Notes: a model not told the origin generated them from the letters alone. Shown: positions 1 to 8,103, numbered from the stretch's first letter. The stretch: 20,501 bases of DNA from DATNPH01 sp036703315 (GCA_036703315.1 DATNPH010000074.1:1-20501); one strand, 5' to 3'. Program-made: numbers and translations.

Positions 1-938
1 GTTCCAGGGACAAAACCTGCATCAATGCAATCAATATCAAAACTGATATAAACGCAGTCTGTACCGTCTAATGCTCTTGAGAGAGCGAACTCTACGGCGG
101 CATCCAACCCCATTTCTGTAATGTCTGTAACTGTCAGAACATTACTGGCTCGTTCGCGATAGAATTTGACCCCTTCACGCGGCACTTGCCATCCGCCAAT
201 TCCCAATTGCACTAAGTTTTTAGGAGGTGCATTCTTGATGTTGGTGGCATGAAACCAAGGGCAGGTATGCATCCGTTCATCTAAATCTTTTTCCTGAGTA
301 TCTACGTGGCGATCAAAGTGGATAATTCCTACTTTTTTGTCGCCTAAGTGACGGCATATTCCCCGTACCGTAGGATACCCGATGGAATGATCTCCTCCTA
401 AAATAATGGGAAATGCGCCGGAACTAAAGATGTGGGCAATTCCTTTAGAAATCTGATCGAAGGACTTTTCGTTATTAGCAGGAATGGTAAAGATATCCCC
501 AACATCACAGAGAGTAATTTGCTCTCGCAGATCGACGCCTAGTTCAAAGCTATAAGGCGTATAAAGTGCTGAAATGCGACGGATACCTTGGGGACCAAAA
601 CGGGTTCCGGGGCGATAAGTAGTCCCAGAATCGTGAGGTACACCGACTACCGCAACATCATACTCTCCAACTTTACGGACATCTTCTATGTAAGGTGCTT
701 TGAGGAATGTATTAATACCCGCAAAGTGAGGCAATTCTCCTCTGGAGAAGGTGGGAATCGAGCGATCGCCTATACTTTCTGCTGCCTCTAACCCAAACTC
801 CAAACCTCTGGAAACTTCTTGTTGCCAACCTGTCAAAGGCAGTCGTGATTCTCGTTCTAATGCTCGTTCCGCTTCAGTAGGAGGCTGCTCACTGTGAGAC
901 TCTAGACTTTCCTCAAGGGGGCGATCGCGTTCAGTCAT
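1..938 (-). CDS. gdmH: Guanidine hydrolase-like ureohydrolase (agmatinase/arginase family), 3' part cut off by window edge
   Basis: Read by hand on the minus strand from ATG at 938-936; 312 full codons are visible and the frame is still open at base 1. The arginase/agmatinase fold is clear. Metal ligands are all present: GGDHS (residues 181-185), DRHVD (209-213) and DID (301-303). About 90 residues precede the core start (EYDVAVVGVPHDSGTTYRPG), a longer N-terminus than agmatinase SpeB. DRHVD rather than DAHTD, and CIDAGFVPGT after DID, match my memory of the cyanobacterial GdmH (Sll1077) group, nickel enzymes that hydrolyse guanidine to urea and ammonia. The guanidine-I riboswitch upstream independently supports guanidine as substrate. 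Such enzymes often sit beside HypA/HypB-type nickel chaperones, which would lie left of the window. Databases may label it agmatinase. An AGGA lies about 10 nt before the ATG. Confidence 0.85.
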   Translation of the reverse strand, partial: MTERDRPLEESLESHSEQPPTEAERALERESRLPLTGWQQEVSRGLEFGLEAAESIGDRSIPTFSRGELPHFAGINTFLKAPYIEDVRKVGEYDVAVVGVPHDSGTTYRPGTRFGPQGIRRISALYTPYSFELGVDLREQITLCDVGDIFTIPANNEKSFDQISKGIAHIFSSGAFPIILGGDHSIGYPTVRGICRHLGDKKVGIIHFDRHVDTQEKDLDERMHTCPWFHATNIKNAPPKNLVQLGIGGWQVPREGVKFYRERASNVLTVTDITEMGLDAAVEFALSRALDGTDCVYISFDIDCIDAGFVPG

Positions 939-1267
939 GTTTAAAAATCCTAGAAATTTTCAAAGTTAAATGTGTAGCTTTGATGGTGTTGATCCGCTAA
1001 AATAATTGGCAATTTTTCCTTGTGTTGCAGATAATCTCTTAGTATTCTTTATCTGCCATCATTCGTTAGAAGGATTTCGCAAATTAACCATCTTCTACAA
1101 GTATTGAACTATCAAAACCTATATGAATAGATACAATACCGCTGTTGATGCCAACGTGAATGGAAAAATTGGTAATGGTTTAAATTTGGGGATTGAAATA
1201 ATGGTTGTTGAGTCATGCTGATGTGCTTGTAGAGACTACCTGATTGCAAAAGTTAAAGATTCTGAAC
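939..1267 (-). other. Long leader between riboswitch terminator and gdmH
   Basis: About 330 nt of AT-rich sequence separates the terminator from the gdmH start. It holds one 34-codon open frame (ATG at 1216, TGA at 1112-1114, beginning MTQQPLFQSPN) without a recognisable ribosome-binding site, so I do not call it a gene. Nothing else was recognised. Confidence 0.5.
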
Positions 1268-1337
1268 TAAGAAAACGACAAAGCCCAGGAAAGCAATGAT
1301 AGCTGTCTAACTATCATTTACTTCTCCCGGGCTTTTC
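1268..1337 (-). terminator. Riboswitch expression platform: overlapping intrinsic terminator
   Basis: On the minus strand AAAGCCC (1335-1329), the conserved 3' end of the aptamer, can pair with GGGCTTT (1286-1280), with weaker extension through GGGAGAAG against CTTTCCT. A perfect 7-bp hairpin, ATGATAG/CTATCAT (1317-1311 with 1302-1296), sits inside. The stem is followed by TGTCGTTTTCTT. Guanidine binding, which holds the aptamer 3' strand, would block this terminator and allow read-through into gdmH. The U-tract is interrupted, so terminator strength is uncertain. Confidence 0.65.
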
Positions 1338-1455
1338 TCCCGCCGTGTAGCTAATCTCGGTTTCTCAATTCCATCAAAGATTTTTCCAAGTTAGCTTGCC
1401 TCTCTCGGACCAGTCGCCTAAGCTTACATAGCTCAAGCCGGAACCCTAGAAGCAT
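1320..1455 (-). promoter_or_regulatory. Guanidine-I (ykkC) riboswitch
   Basis: On the minus strand the order of conserved blocks is that of the guanidine-I aptamer: CTAGGGTTCCGG (plus coordinates 1449-1438), then CTGGTCCGAGAGAGGC (1413-1398), then ACACGGCGGGAGAAAAGCCC (ending near 1329) followed by GGGAGAAG. The aptamer binds free guanidine. It faces the gdmH-like gene, whose ATG is about 380 nt downstream. Orientation, order and the near-exact conserved blocks make this one of the safest calls in the window. Confidence 0.93.
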
Positions 1456-2164
1456 TTAGTTTTTACTCTTCACCAATGATGAATTGGAGATACTTATCGG
1501 CGTTTTACTTTTATTCCAGTCCAGTTTTCCACAGAATTCTAATAACTTAGTGATAGTTTTATCAATACCTTTAATAAAATAATGTATCAAAAGATACTAA
1601 ATCTTATTTTCAGCTAGAGCTAAGTGAAATATTTAGTAGTACACAGTATAGACAGCTCTAGCCCATTGCGAAAAATGCCTTGCAATTTCCAAGGCAATGC
1701 GTCGGAACCAGAAGCAGCAAATTTACTGCCCAGTTTGCAGAGTGGAAAAGGTAATAAACCTGCACAACCCCTACTTTTCACCTGTTTGGGCTGATTTGAG
1801 CGAATACGGCGACGTGATCGCGATTGACGATAGCAGCGATGATACTTCTGCTGCCTGAAGAAAATGCGATCGCAATTCTCCAGCTAAATTCCTTAAGGAA
1901 CGTGGATTAAATAACTTACAAAATTTGTAATCTGTAAGGGCATGGGAGGTTAATAAATCCATGTTCCTCAGTGAAACGCGATCGCTCTCTTCCCTAAATT
2001 GCCTCGAACACTTAGCCGTCTGTACCTCTCACGATTGAGGAAAGATGAGGCGAATAGGATTAAGCTAATTAGCCTATAGTTGCTAAAACTGTAACCACTG
2101 GAACTCAGGTAGCCGCGATCGGTCATCCTAAGAATGAAATCGCATCGGCAAGTGAGGTAACAAC
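1456..2164. other. Intergenic region between the riboswitch and the serpin gene
   Basis: This is the divergent region between the guanidine unit (minus) and the serpin (plus). It is AT-rich near 1540-1640. Inverted repeats are GCTAGAGCT/AGCTCTAGC (1613-1621 with 1654-1662) and GCCTTG/CAAGGC near 1678-1696, with several GCGATCGC-like sites. A 63-codon minus-strand frame at 1771-1962 shows no family features and I regard it as chance. No gene is supported here. Confidence 0.5.
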
Positions 2165-3454
2165 ATGAATCGGCAAATGCTTAGTCGAGTGGGTGCTCTT
2201 GTGGCAGCAAGTATTGTTCTGGCAGGTATAGTTGGAGGGGTGATGGCTCAAAATATGGGTGCTTTTAGCTCCCGCATTAACTCTCAAAAACCTGAAGAGT
2301 CAGGCTTAACTGCACAGTTACCTAATGCACCAGTGGATTCAAAACTTGTTGATGCCAACACGAAATTTGGTTTCAAGCTGTTCTCTGAAATTCTGAAGCA
2401 GGACAGCAAAAAGAATGTTTTTGTCTCGCCTACCAGTGTAGCGATCGCTCTTTCCATGACCTACAACGGTGCCAACGGCGAAACCCAACAGGCAATGGCG
2501 AAAGCCTTGGAACTACAAGGCATGAGTCTACAAGATGTTAACCAGGCTAACGAAGCCTTAAAAGCCAGTTTAGAAAATGCTGATCCTGCTGTCCAGCTAT
2601 CAATTGCTAACTCCCTTTGGGCTAAGCAAGGCACTAACTTCAAGCCTGACTTCATGCAAAGAAACCAACAGTTCTATAAAGCCAAGGTAACAGAACTAGA
2701 CTTTGCCAAGCCCGACGCCACAAATACTATCAACAGCTGGGTTAAGGAAAATACTCGCGGCAAAATCGATAAAATCGTTCAACAAATTCAACCAGATAAT
2801 GTCCTCTTTTTAATTAATGCTATTTATTTTAAAGGAAACTGGACGAAGAAATTCGACAAGGGTGCAACAACAGAGCGTCCGTTCTATCTATCAAATGGCA
2901 CTCAGAAGCAACACCCACTGATGTCTCAGTCGGGTAAGTATCGGTACTTTGAAAATGATACTCTTCAGGCAGTGAGTTTACCCTATGGGAAAGGACGCCT
3001 GAATTTGTATGTCTTCCTGCCGAAAAAAAATACAAACCTTGATGCCTTCCAACAACAACTGGCTGTGGAAAACTGGCAAGAATGGATGACCCAGTTTCGT
3101 ATGCGGCAGGGTTCAATTCAGCTGCCTCGCTTCAAATTTGACTATGATATTCAACTCAACGATGCCCTAAAAGCGCTTGGTATGGAGTCGGCTTTCAATG
3201 AAGCTAAAGCCAATTTTTCTAATATGACTTCTGCCTCCGTCAAAATCGATGAAGTCAAGCACAAAACTTTCGTAGAAGTGAACGAAGAAGGCACCGAAGC
3301 CGCCGCTGCGACTTCCATCGGTATCGTTGGAACAGCTGTCGCCAGACCAGAGGAACCCTTCCAAATGATTGTTGACCGTCCCTTCTTCTGTGCGATTCGA
3401 GACAACCAAACGGGAACGATTCTATTCATGGGTTCAATTCGAGAACCCAAGTAG
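2165..3454 (+). CDS. Exported serpin (serine protease inhibitor)
   Basis: The 429-residue protein has a signal peptide (residues 1-28, hydrophobic core 10-27, likely signal peptidase I cut after VMA), a variable linker to about 60, then a full serpin domain from 65 to 429. Hallmarks are NVFVSPTSVAIALSMTYNGA (84-103), LINAIYFKGNW (216-226) and the C-terminal RPFFCAIRDNQTGTILFMG (405-423). The reactive-centre hinge EEGTEAAAAT (374-383) keeps Thr at P14 and small residues at P12-P9, as in inhibitory serpins that insert the loop. Counting 17 residues from P17 puts the scissile bond at Thr390-Ala391; with small residues around it the target would be an elastase- or subtilisin-like enzyme (inference, uncertain by one or two residues). 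There is no lipobox Cys. Ribosome-binding site GAGGT lies about 6 nt before the ATG. It probably protects the envelope from its own or foreign serine proteases; no partner protease is adjacent. Confidence 0.93.
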   Translation: MNRQMLSRVGALVAASIVLAGIVGGVMAQNMGAFSSRINSQKPEESGLTAQLPNAPVDSKLVDANTKFGFKLFSEILKQDSKKNVFVSPTSVAIALSMTYNGANGETQQAMAKALELQGMSLQDVNQANEALKASLENADPAVQLSIANSLWAKQGTNFKPDFMQRNQQFYKAKVTELDFAKPDATNTINSWVKENTRGKIDKIVQQIQPDNVLFLINAIYFKGNWTKKFDKGATTERPFYLSNGTQKQHPLMSQSGKYRYFENDTLQAVSLPYGKGRLNLYVFLPKKNTNLDAFQQQLAVENWQEWMTQFRMRQGSIQLPRFKFDYDIQLNDALKALGMESAFNEAKANFSNMTSASVKIDEVKHKTFVEVNEEGTEAAAATSIGIVGTAVARPEEPFQMIVDRPFFCAIRDNQTGTILFMGSIREPK

Positions 3455-3489
3455 CATCAGTCCTGAGAGCTAAGTGTGTTTTACTACTA

Positions 3490-3503
3490 GCGATTAGCGA
3501 TTA
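3490..3503. repeat. Tandem GCGATTA repeat at pgeF stop
   Basis: Two direct copies of GCGATTA (3490-3496, 3497-3503). The second copy supplies the pgeF stop codon. Such short tandem units are typical of cyanobacterial intergenic DNA. Confidence 0.6.
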
Positions 3504-4340
3504 GCATTTCTTGCTAACAATACCTGACCACTGGACTTTTTTGAGCTTATTGCGGCGGTAGGAGAAGAAATACTCTGGCTGTTGGTAGGTACAATGAGGC
3601 GCGATCGCGACTTGTTCTGGATGAATGCCGAGTTGCTCAAGCTGTAGCGCATTCACCCGCCGTACATCCAGGCGCACTCGCTCCGGTTTGGGGTCATCTA
3701 GTATCGGTGAGTTGGGTAGCTGCTGCAAAAAATCAAGAATTGATTGAGTTGTGGCGGCTGTATCAGGCGGTAGTAGATTTGCTCCAACTTCAGCGGCTAC
3801 TGTCTCAGATACCTGATAGACTTCACCAGCGATCGCCGGTCCCATCGCAACGCGCAAATTCTCAATGCGGCTGCCTGAGTCGATCATACGTGCGATCGCG
3901 TTTGGCACAATCCGCGTAGCCGTGCCACGCCAACCCGCATGTATCGCTGCTACCTGTCCGGTCTTTTCGTCCGCAATCAGTACGGGTGTACAGTCCGCCG
4001 TACAAACCCACACTGCCTGCCCCGTCTGCTCAGTCACGATACCATCAGCTGGTGGTCTTTCCGGCTGCTCTTCACCCTGATTTTTCACAGTCTCGGCAGC
4101 ACGTTCAATCTCTGAGGGCGTGAGTATCGTATTGCCATGTACTTGTCTGACTCGATACACCTGAGCATCACGCTGAAGTGCGCCCACGATTTCCGACGGA
4201 GAACGGGGCGAAAAATGTTGAGTAAAAAAGCCGTGCTCCCAGTCTCTCAGAAGGCTACAGGTCAAATAGGGCAAGTTTTCCCAGGTCTGCCAGTGCCAAG
4301 AAGTATGCCTAGAAGTATTTTGAAGAATTGTTTCAACCAC
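3501..4340 (-). CDS. pgeF: Peptidoglycan editing factor / multicopper-type laccase domain protein (YfiH, DUF152)
   Basis: Family motifs are complete: QVHGN (66-70), CTADCTPVLI (113-122), AAIHAGWRGT (131-140), GPAI, and a C-terminal HCTY followed by FFSYRR. The putative metal-binding residues are His68, Cys117 and His134. Members were first described as polyphenol oxidases; some act on purine nucleosides, and E. coli YfiH/PgeF keeps L-Ser out of position 1 of the peptidoglycan stem peptide. The frame opens with a GTG at 4340, but an AGGGAG lies only 1-2 nt before it, too close for a normal ribosome-binding site, and family similarity seems to start near HTSWHWQTW (12-20). The true start may therefore be a little further in or use another rare codon. 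It converges on the serpin gene and diverges from birA. Confidence 0.9.
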   Translation of the reverse strand: MVETILQNTSRHTSWHWQTWENLPYLTCSLLRDWEHGFFTQHFSPRSPSEIVGALQRDAQVYRVRQVHGNTILTPSEIERAAETVKNQGEEQPERPPADGIVTEQTGQAVWVCTADCTPVLIADEKTGQVAAIHAGWRGTATRIVPNAIARMIDSGSRIENLRVAMGPAIAGEVYQVSETVAAEVGANLLPPDTAATTQSILDFLQQLPNSPILDDPKPERVRLDVRRVNALQLEQLGIHPEQVAIAPHCTYQQPEYFFSYRRNKLKKVQWSGIVSKKC

Positions 4341-4441
4341 GCTCCCTGCCTTTGTAAAAAAGCCACTTTTTAGCTCAAGGGATATAAAATCCTGGTGAAT
4401 CTATGCTAGCTTAGGCTACGATTTACTTCGCGCCCGTAGTA

Positions 4442-5275
4442 GTGCTATTTAATCAGCAAAAATTTGAAACGGCTCTCCAGGAAGTCAAAGACCAGCTATC
4501 TTTAGATGGAGAATTTAAAGAACTAGGACAACCTCAAGGGATGTCCCTACAGATCTTTGAAACTCTCGCTTCCACAAACCAAACCCTTTGGGAATTACTG
4601 AACCAGGGAGCAACAGCCGGAACCGTTGTCATTGCTGATCAACAAACAACGGGACGGGGTCAGTGGGGAAGAAAATGGCAATCGACGATTGGTGGACTCT
4701 ACCTATCGGTAGCATTTACTCCCAACCTGCCAGCGTTGAACAGCGCCCAGCTCACGCTGTGTAGTGCTTGGGGAATTGCGATCGCGTTGAGAGGGTATGA
4801 TATCCCCATCTTCCTCAAGTGGCCCAATGACCTGCTCTTGAAGGAACGTAAGTTAGGCGGCATTCTTACCGAAACCCGTGTGCAGCAGGGTCAGATTACT
4901 AAAGCCGTCGTCGGGGTTGGCATCAACTGGAGCAATTGTGTGCCTGAGACAGGTATAACTTTGCAATCTTTTTGTGAAGAACAGTTAAGTTTATCGGTAA
5001 CTTCTTTGGAAATGTTAGCGGCAATTGTCCTACAGGGACTGAATTTCGGATACCGACGTTGGTCAGAGCAAGGCATAGAAAGCTTGCTGCCGTCTTACCT
5101 AGAGCTACTAGACAGCCTGGGACGCTACGTTACTGTAGACGGGAAACCTGGAGTGATCGCGGGCGTCACCCCCACTGGTGACCTGCGAGTTTGCTTGAAC
5201 TCATTAAACTCCACAGAAACCGCATCAGAAATTTGCCTGAAGCCCGGTACAATCAGTCTTGGCTATCGTCGGTAA
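4442..5275 (+). CDS. birA: Biotin--[acetyl-CoA carboxylase] ligase, no DNA-binding domain
   Basis: The 277-residue protein carries the biotin ligase core: the biotinyl-AMP loop GRGQWGRKW (71-79), KWPNDLLL (126-133) with KLGGIL (137-142), and the C-terminal SH3-like domain ending PGTISLGYR. It attaches biotin to the carrier subunit AccB of acetyl-CoA carboxylase in the cytoplasm. There is no N-terminal helix-turn-helix, so this is a class I ligase that cannot act as the biotin repressor. The start is GTG at 4442; the residues before about 35 are poorly conserved in this family, so a somewhat different start is possible. The gene diverges from pgeF with a 101-bp gap. Neither neighbour is biotin-related, so its proximity to wall genes is probably incidental. 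Confidence 0.92.
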   Translation: MLFNQQKFETALQEVKDQLSLDGEFKELGQPQGMSLQIFETLASTNQTLWELLNQGATAGTVVIADQQTTGRGQWGRKWQSTIGGLYLSVAFTPNLPALNSAQLTLCSAWGIAIALRGYDIPIFLKWPNDLLLKERKLGGILTETRVQQGQITKAVVGVGINWSNCVPETGITLQSFCEEQLSLSVTSLEMLAAIVLQGLNFGYRRWSEQGIESLLPSYLELLDSLGRYVTVDGKPGVIAGVTPTGDLRVCLNSLNSTETASEICLKPGTISLGYRR

Positions 5276-5302
5276 TTCTTGCAGCTCAATTGTCAAAGCG
5301 AA

Positions 5303-5333
5303 TTCGGTGTCTGTTACCACTAGATTCACCGAA
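5303..5333 (+). terminator. Weak hairpin downstream of birA
   Basis: TTCGGTG (5303-5309) and CACCGAA (5327-5333) form a 7-bp stem with a 17-nt loop, 28 bp after the birA stop. It is followed by ATTCTTTG, not a strong T-run. It may end birA transcription, but evidence is thin. Confidence 0.3.
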
Positions 5334-5387
5334 ATTCTTTGAAATTCCAAATAACTTTAGATAGAGAGTGATGAGAGTGAGTCGGAA

Positions 5388-7067
5388 ATGACAAAAGAAA
5401 CCTCTTCTGGTAGCACCCCCTTTAGCATCTTTTACCGCTATCCTCGGCTAAGGCTGGGATTGAGTTTAATGGGTGGTCTCGGTGTCCTCAGCAGTGGCTT
5501 AGTTGTGGCACAAACTGATTCATCGGTAAATAAGGGAACTGCGCCGACAAAAACCACACCTGAACGCGCGATCGCAGCCTCACCAGCAGCACCAGCACCA
5601 GATGCCAAATCCAAGCCTGCGCCTGAGGCAGTGAAAGCCGCTCCATTACGGGAACCTGCCCCTTACGCATCAACCAAACCGTATGTTCCCAAATCGGAAT
5701 CTGCCTCTTACTCATCAAACAAACCGTCTGGTCCCACCTTGGAACCTGTACCTTACTCAGCAAAGAAACCCGTTGCGCCAGTACAGGCACCAGAGGTATT
5801 AGTACCAGCACAGACTGTTGTACAGCAAAAACCAGCGCTGCCAGCTCCCAACTTATCTTTACCTGACTCCGCAGCTGCCGCGAAGCCTCCTCAAGTTATT
5901 GTCAACCCTGCCACAAGCCCAGAGAGTCCTAAAAGTCCCTATGAATCCACTAACACTTACATAGACCGCAGTGACTTCAGCATTGGTGCGACAACGCGCT
6001 ACGAGGGACCTCCGACTGTCGTGCTGAGTGAACGGTCAACAGGCTGTCAAACCATCTCGCAAAATGGCAAGCTTTCCAGTGGAGTATGTAACGTCGCAGC
6101 GGTTACTCAACTGCCGGCTACTAAACAAACCCCTGATCAACAGATAGCTAGTAAACCAACCCTCGGTCTACAAACTCCTAATCAACAGATAGCGAGTAAA
6201 CTAACCCTCGGTCAACAAACTCCTAATCAGCAGATAGCGAGTAAACTAACCCTCGGTCTACAAACTCCTAATCAACAGATAGCTAGTAAACCAACTCCCA
6301 ATCCCCAATCAGCTAACTCTGGGCTTACCCCTCAGGAACCTCAGTTGAATTTGAATGGAGTCATAAGGTTACCAGGACCTCCTGTTGCAGCTGTTCAGCC
6401 CTCCAACCTCGGTTTTTTGAAACTGGGTGATAGTGGCAGTCGTCCGACTCGGCAAACTCCCTATTCCGAGTATTCTGCTGCACCTACCCCAGCGCTACCA
6501 GGTCAGTATTACTCTTCCGCCGTACCTTCAACTTCGCCAAGGGGTCTGGATTACTACAATCTGACAACCCGACCGACAGCGCGGCCTAATATTGGCAAAA
6601 CTAGCTTCATGTTCCCTCTGACCATCCCCTCTGCCATCAGCTCTCTATTCGGCTGGCGAATTCATCCAATTTCAGGTGACTACCGCTTCCATGCCGGTAC
6701 TGATTTAGGGGCACCAGAAGGAACACCAGTAATTGCCGCTGTTTCGGGTCAAGTGGCAACGGCTGACTTCTTAGGGGGCTACGGACTCACCGTTATCCTG
6801 ATGCATGAGAAAGGTACCCAACAAAGTCTCTATGCCCACCTTTCAGAAATCTTTGTCCAACCGGGTCAGCAGGTAGAACAGGGAAATGTGATTGGGCGCG
6901 TTGGCAGCACCGGCAATTCCACTGGTCCTCACCTGCACTTTGAGTGGCGGCATCTAACATCCGATGGCTGGGTAGCGGTGGATGCCGGAAATCATCTGGA
7001 GTATGCCCTAGCTCAATTTATCAGAGCCTTACAAATTGCGCAGTCATCTCCGCAACGAGGCACTTAG
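5388..7067 (+). CDS. Membrane-anchored M23 family metallopeptidase with Pro-rich repeat linker
   Basis: The 559-residue protein has a short cytoplasmic N-terminus, a hydrophobic anchor or signal segment (about 22-41, ending VVAQ), a Pro/Ala/Lys-rich low-complexity linker (45-410) and a complete M23 (LytM/lysostaphin) domain (about 415-545). Zn ligands are His435 and Asp439 (HAGTD) and His517 in the HLH motif (515-517); the catalytic His484 is in YAHLS. All key residues are present, so it should be an active endopeptidase that cuts peptide cross-links in peptidoglycan, or an activator of an amidase. The linker contains four 15-residue repeats (247-303) and would let the domain reach through the thick cyanobacterial wall. 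ATG at 5388 has only a weak purine-rich upstream sequence. Its neighbours include an AmpG-like permease and an amino-sugar kinase-like gene, which fits wall remodelling and recycling. Confidence 0.92.
   Translation: MTKETSSGSTPFSIFYRYPRLRLGLSLMGGLGVLSSGLVVAQTDSSVNKGTAPTKTTPERAIAASPAAPAPDAKSKPAPEAVKAAPLREPAPYASTKPYVPKSESASYSSNKPSGPTLEPVPYSAKKPVAPVQAPEVLVPAQTVVQQKPALPAPNLSLPDSAAAAKPPQVIVNPATSPESPKSPYESTNTYIDRSDFSIGATTRYEGPPTVVLSERSTGCQTISQNGKLSSGVCNVAAVTQLPATKQTPDQQIASKPTLGLQTPNQQIASKLTLGQQTPNQQIASKLTLGLQTPNQQIASKPTPNPQSANSGLTPQEPQLNLNGVIRLPGPPVAAVQPSNLGFLKLGDSGSRPTRQTPYSEYSAAPTPALPGQYYSSAVPSTSPRGLDYYNLTTRPTARPNIGKTSFMFPLTIPSAISSLFGWRIHPISGDYRFHAGTDLGAPEGTPVIAAVSGQVATADFLGGYGLTVILMHEKGTQQSLYAHLSEIFVQPGQQVEQGNVIGRVGSTGNSTGPHLHFEWRHLTSDGWVAVDAGNHLEYALAQFIRALQIAQSSPQRGT
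6126..6303 (+). repeat. Four 45-bp tandem repeats inside the M23 peptidase gene
   Basis: Copies start at 6126, 6171, 6216 and 6261, each encoding the 15-residue unit QTPNQQIASKLTLGL with small changes; the last copy decays after QIASKPT. Nucleotide identity between copies is very high, so they arose recently or are being homogenised, and copy number may vary between strains. Confidence 0.9.
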
Positions 7068-7114
7068 ACACAAGTAAGCTCATCCCCAGACTGAAGTTCA
7101 GGGGCTTTCACGTC

Positions 7115-7144
7115 AGTGGTCAGTTGTTTTTTCTACTGACCACT
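7115..7144. terminator. Perfect 10-bp hairpin between converging genes
   Basis: AGTGGTCAGT (7115-7124) and ACTGACCACT (7135-7144) are perfect inverted repeats around a T-rich 10-nt loop. They lie between the M23 gene (plus) and the BadF-like gene (minus), 5 bp before the latter's stop. The position suits a shared terminator, but no T-run follows on either side, and the sequence also resembles the short GTCAGT-type repeats common in cyanobacteria. Confidence 0.5.
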
Positions 7145-7149
7145 AACCA

Positions 7150-8103
7150 CTAAGCCTTAACTAATGACTGTAACGCTAATAAACCAGCACCATAAACAGG
7201 CTCATACCGAGGAAGAATAACGTTTGCTAAAGGCTTTCGTGCGACAAGAGAGGTATTAAATCTCTCACGAATCAAAGAAAGACCATGCCACACACTTCCG
7301 ATTGTTACCACTTCAACGACTTCAGCTGGACTAAAAATGGCATCAATCACTACCTGTGTGGCTTGTACCAACTCTTTGACAGCATCCTCAATAATGCTTA
7401 TAGCTACTCTGTCTCCTGACGCGGCGGCTTGATCAACAATTGGTGCTAAGGCAGCTATATCTTTAACATTCCAGCCTTGCTGATAGATTACTTCTACTAA
7501 ATTTTCTAGGCTTGATAGACCAAGATGTTGTTTTAGGTACTTCTGGAGACTGGTTGATTCGGAGCGTCCATCATAGGCTCTGAGTGCAGCTTGCAGTCCC
7601 CGGACGGCGATCTGATAGGCACTGCCTTCATCTCCTAAAATATACCCCCAGCCGCCAACTCGCTTGCTGCATCCCTGACGATTCTGCCCGAAAATAATAG
7701 AGCCAGTTCCTGCGATCGCAACAATTCCCACAGCCTGACCAACTCCCCCAACCAAAGCTATCAAAGCATCGCTACAAATTACAATGTTAGAGGGTTGCAA
7801 TGTCCAGGTAACAGGAAGAGAATCGCTTAACTTTAACTGTTCCACAAAACTCTGCACTACTTGAATATCCACTGGACGATCTACACCCGCTAACCCCAAG
7901 CAAATCGCTTCAACCTTGATTCTCCCTGTGCATGCTAAAGCCTGAATAATCGCTGCTTGAATCGATAAGAAAGCAGCTTTTTTGCCTACACTTTGATAAT
8001 TAGATCCACCAGCTTCACCACGACCTAAAACCATACCTGTGTCATCCATAAGGACACAAACAGTCTTAGTTCCTCCCCCATCTACTCCTAGCACGCAGCT
8101 CAT
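7150..8103 (-). CDS. BadF/BadG/BcrA/BcrD-type ATPase, N-acetylglucosamine kinase-like
   Basis: The 317-residue protein has the actin-like ATPase (ASKHA) layout: phosphate-1 loop GVDGGGTKT (6-14), conserved SDA (111-113), phosphate-2 AGTGS (131-135) and GGWGYILGDEGSAY (150-163), with a C-terminal adenosine region around TIGSV. The GxGGWGxxLGDEGS block is that of eukaryotic-type GlcNAc kinase and related bacterial amino-sugar kinases. Likely reaction: ATP-dependent phosphorylation of GlcNAc or a related sugar released from the wall. It has no Fe-S cysteines, so it is not a 2-hydroxyacyl-CoA dehydratase activator. It lies about 100 bp downstream of the AmpG-like gene in the same direction and could be cotranscribed with it. 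That pairing supports a salvage role, but the exact sugar is not shown by sequence. Confidence 0.85.
   Translation of the reverse strand: MSCVLGVDGGGTKTVCVLMDDTGMVLGRGEAGGSNYQSVGKKAAFLSIQAAIIQALACTGRIKVEAICLGLAGVDRPVDIQVVQSFVEQLKLSDSLPVTWTLQPSNIVICSDALIALVGGVGQAVGIVAIAGTGSIIFGQNRQGCSKRVGGWGYILGDEGSAYQIAVRGLQAALRAYDGRSESTSLQKYLKQHLGLSSLENLVEVIYQQGWNVKDIAALAPIVDQAAASGDRVAISIIEDAVKELVQATQVVIDAIFSPAEVVEVVTIGSVWHGLSLIRERFNTSLVARKPLANVILPRYEPVYGAGLLALQSLVKA

Noticed and set aside
588..791. 67-codon plus-strand frame
   Set aside because: It lies inside the gdmH-like gene on the opposite strand, which has full family motifs.
1771..1962. 63-codon minus-strand frame
   Set aside because: No ribosome-binding site, no recognisable motif, in repeat-like intergenic DNA.
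6126..6303. Tandem repeats as a CRISPR-like array
   Set aside because: Repeats are directly adjacent, without spacers, in frame within a coding gene.
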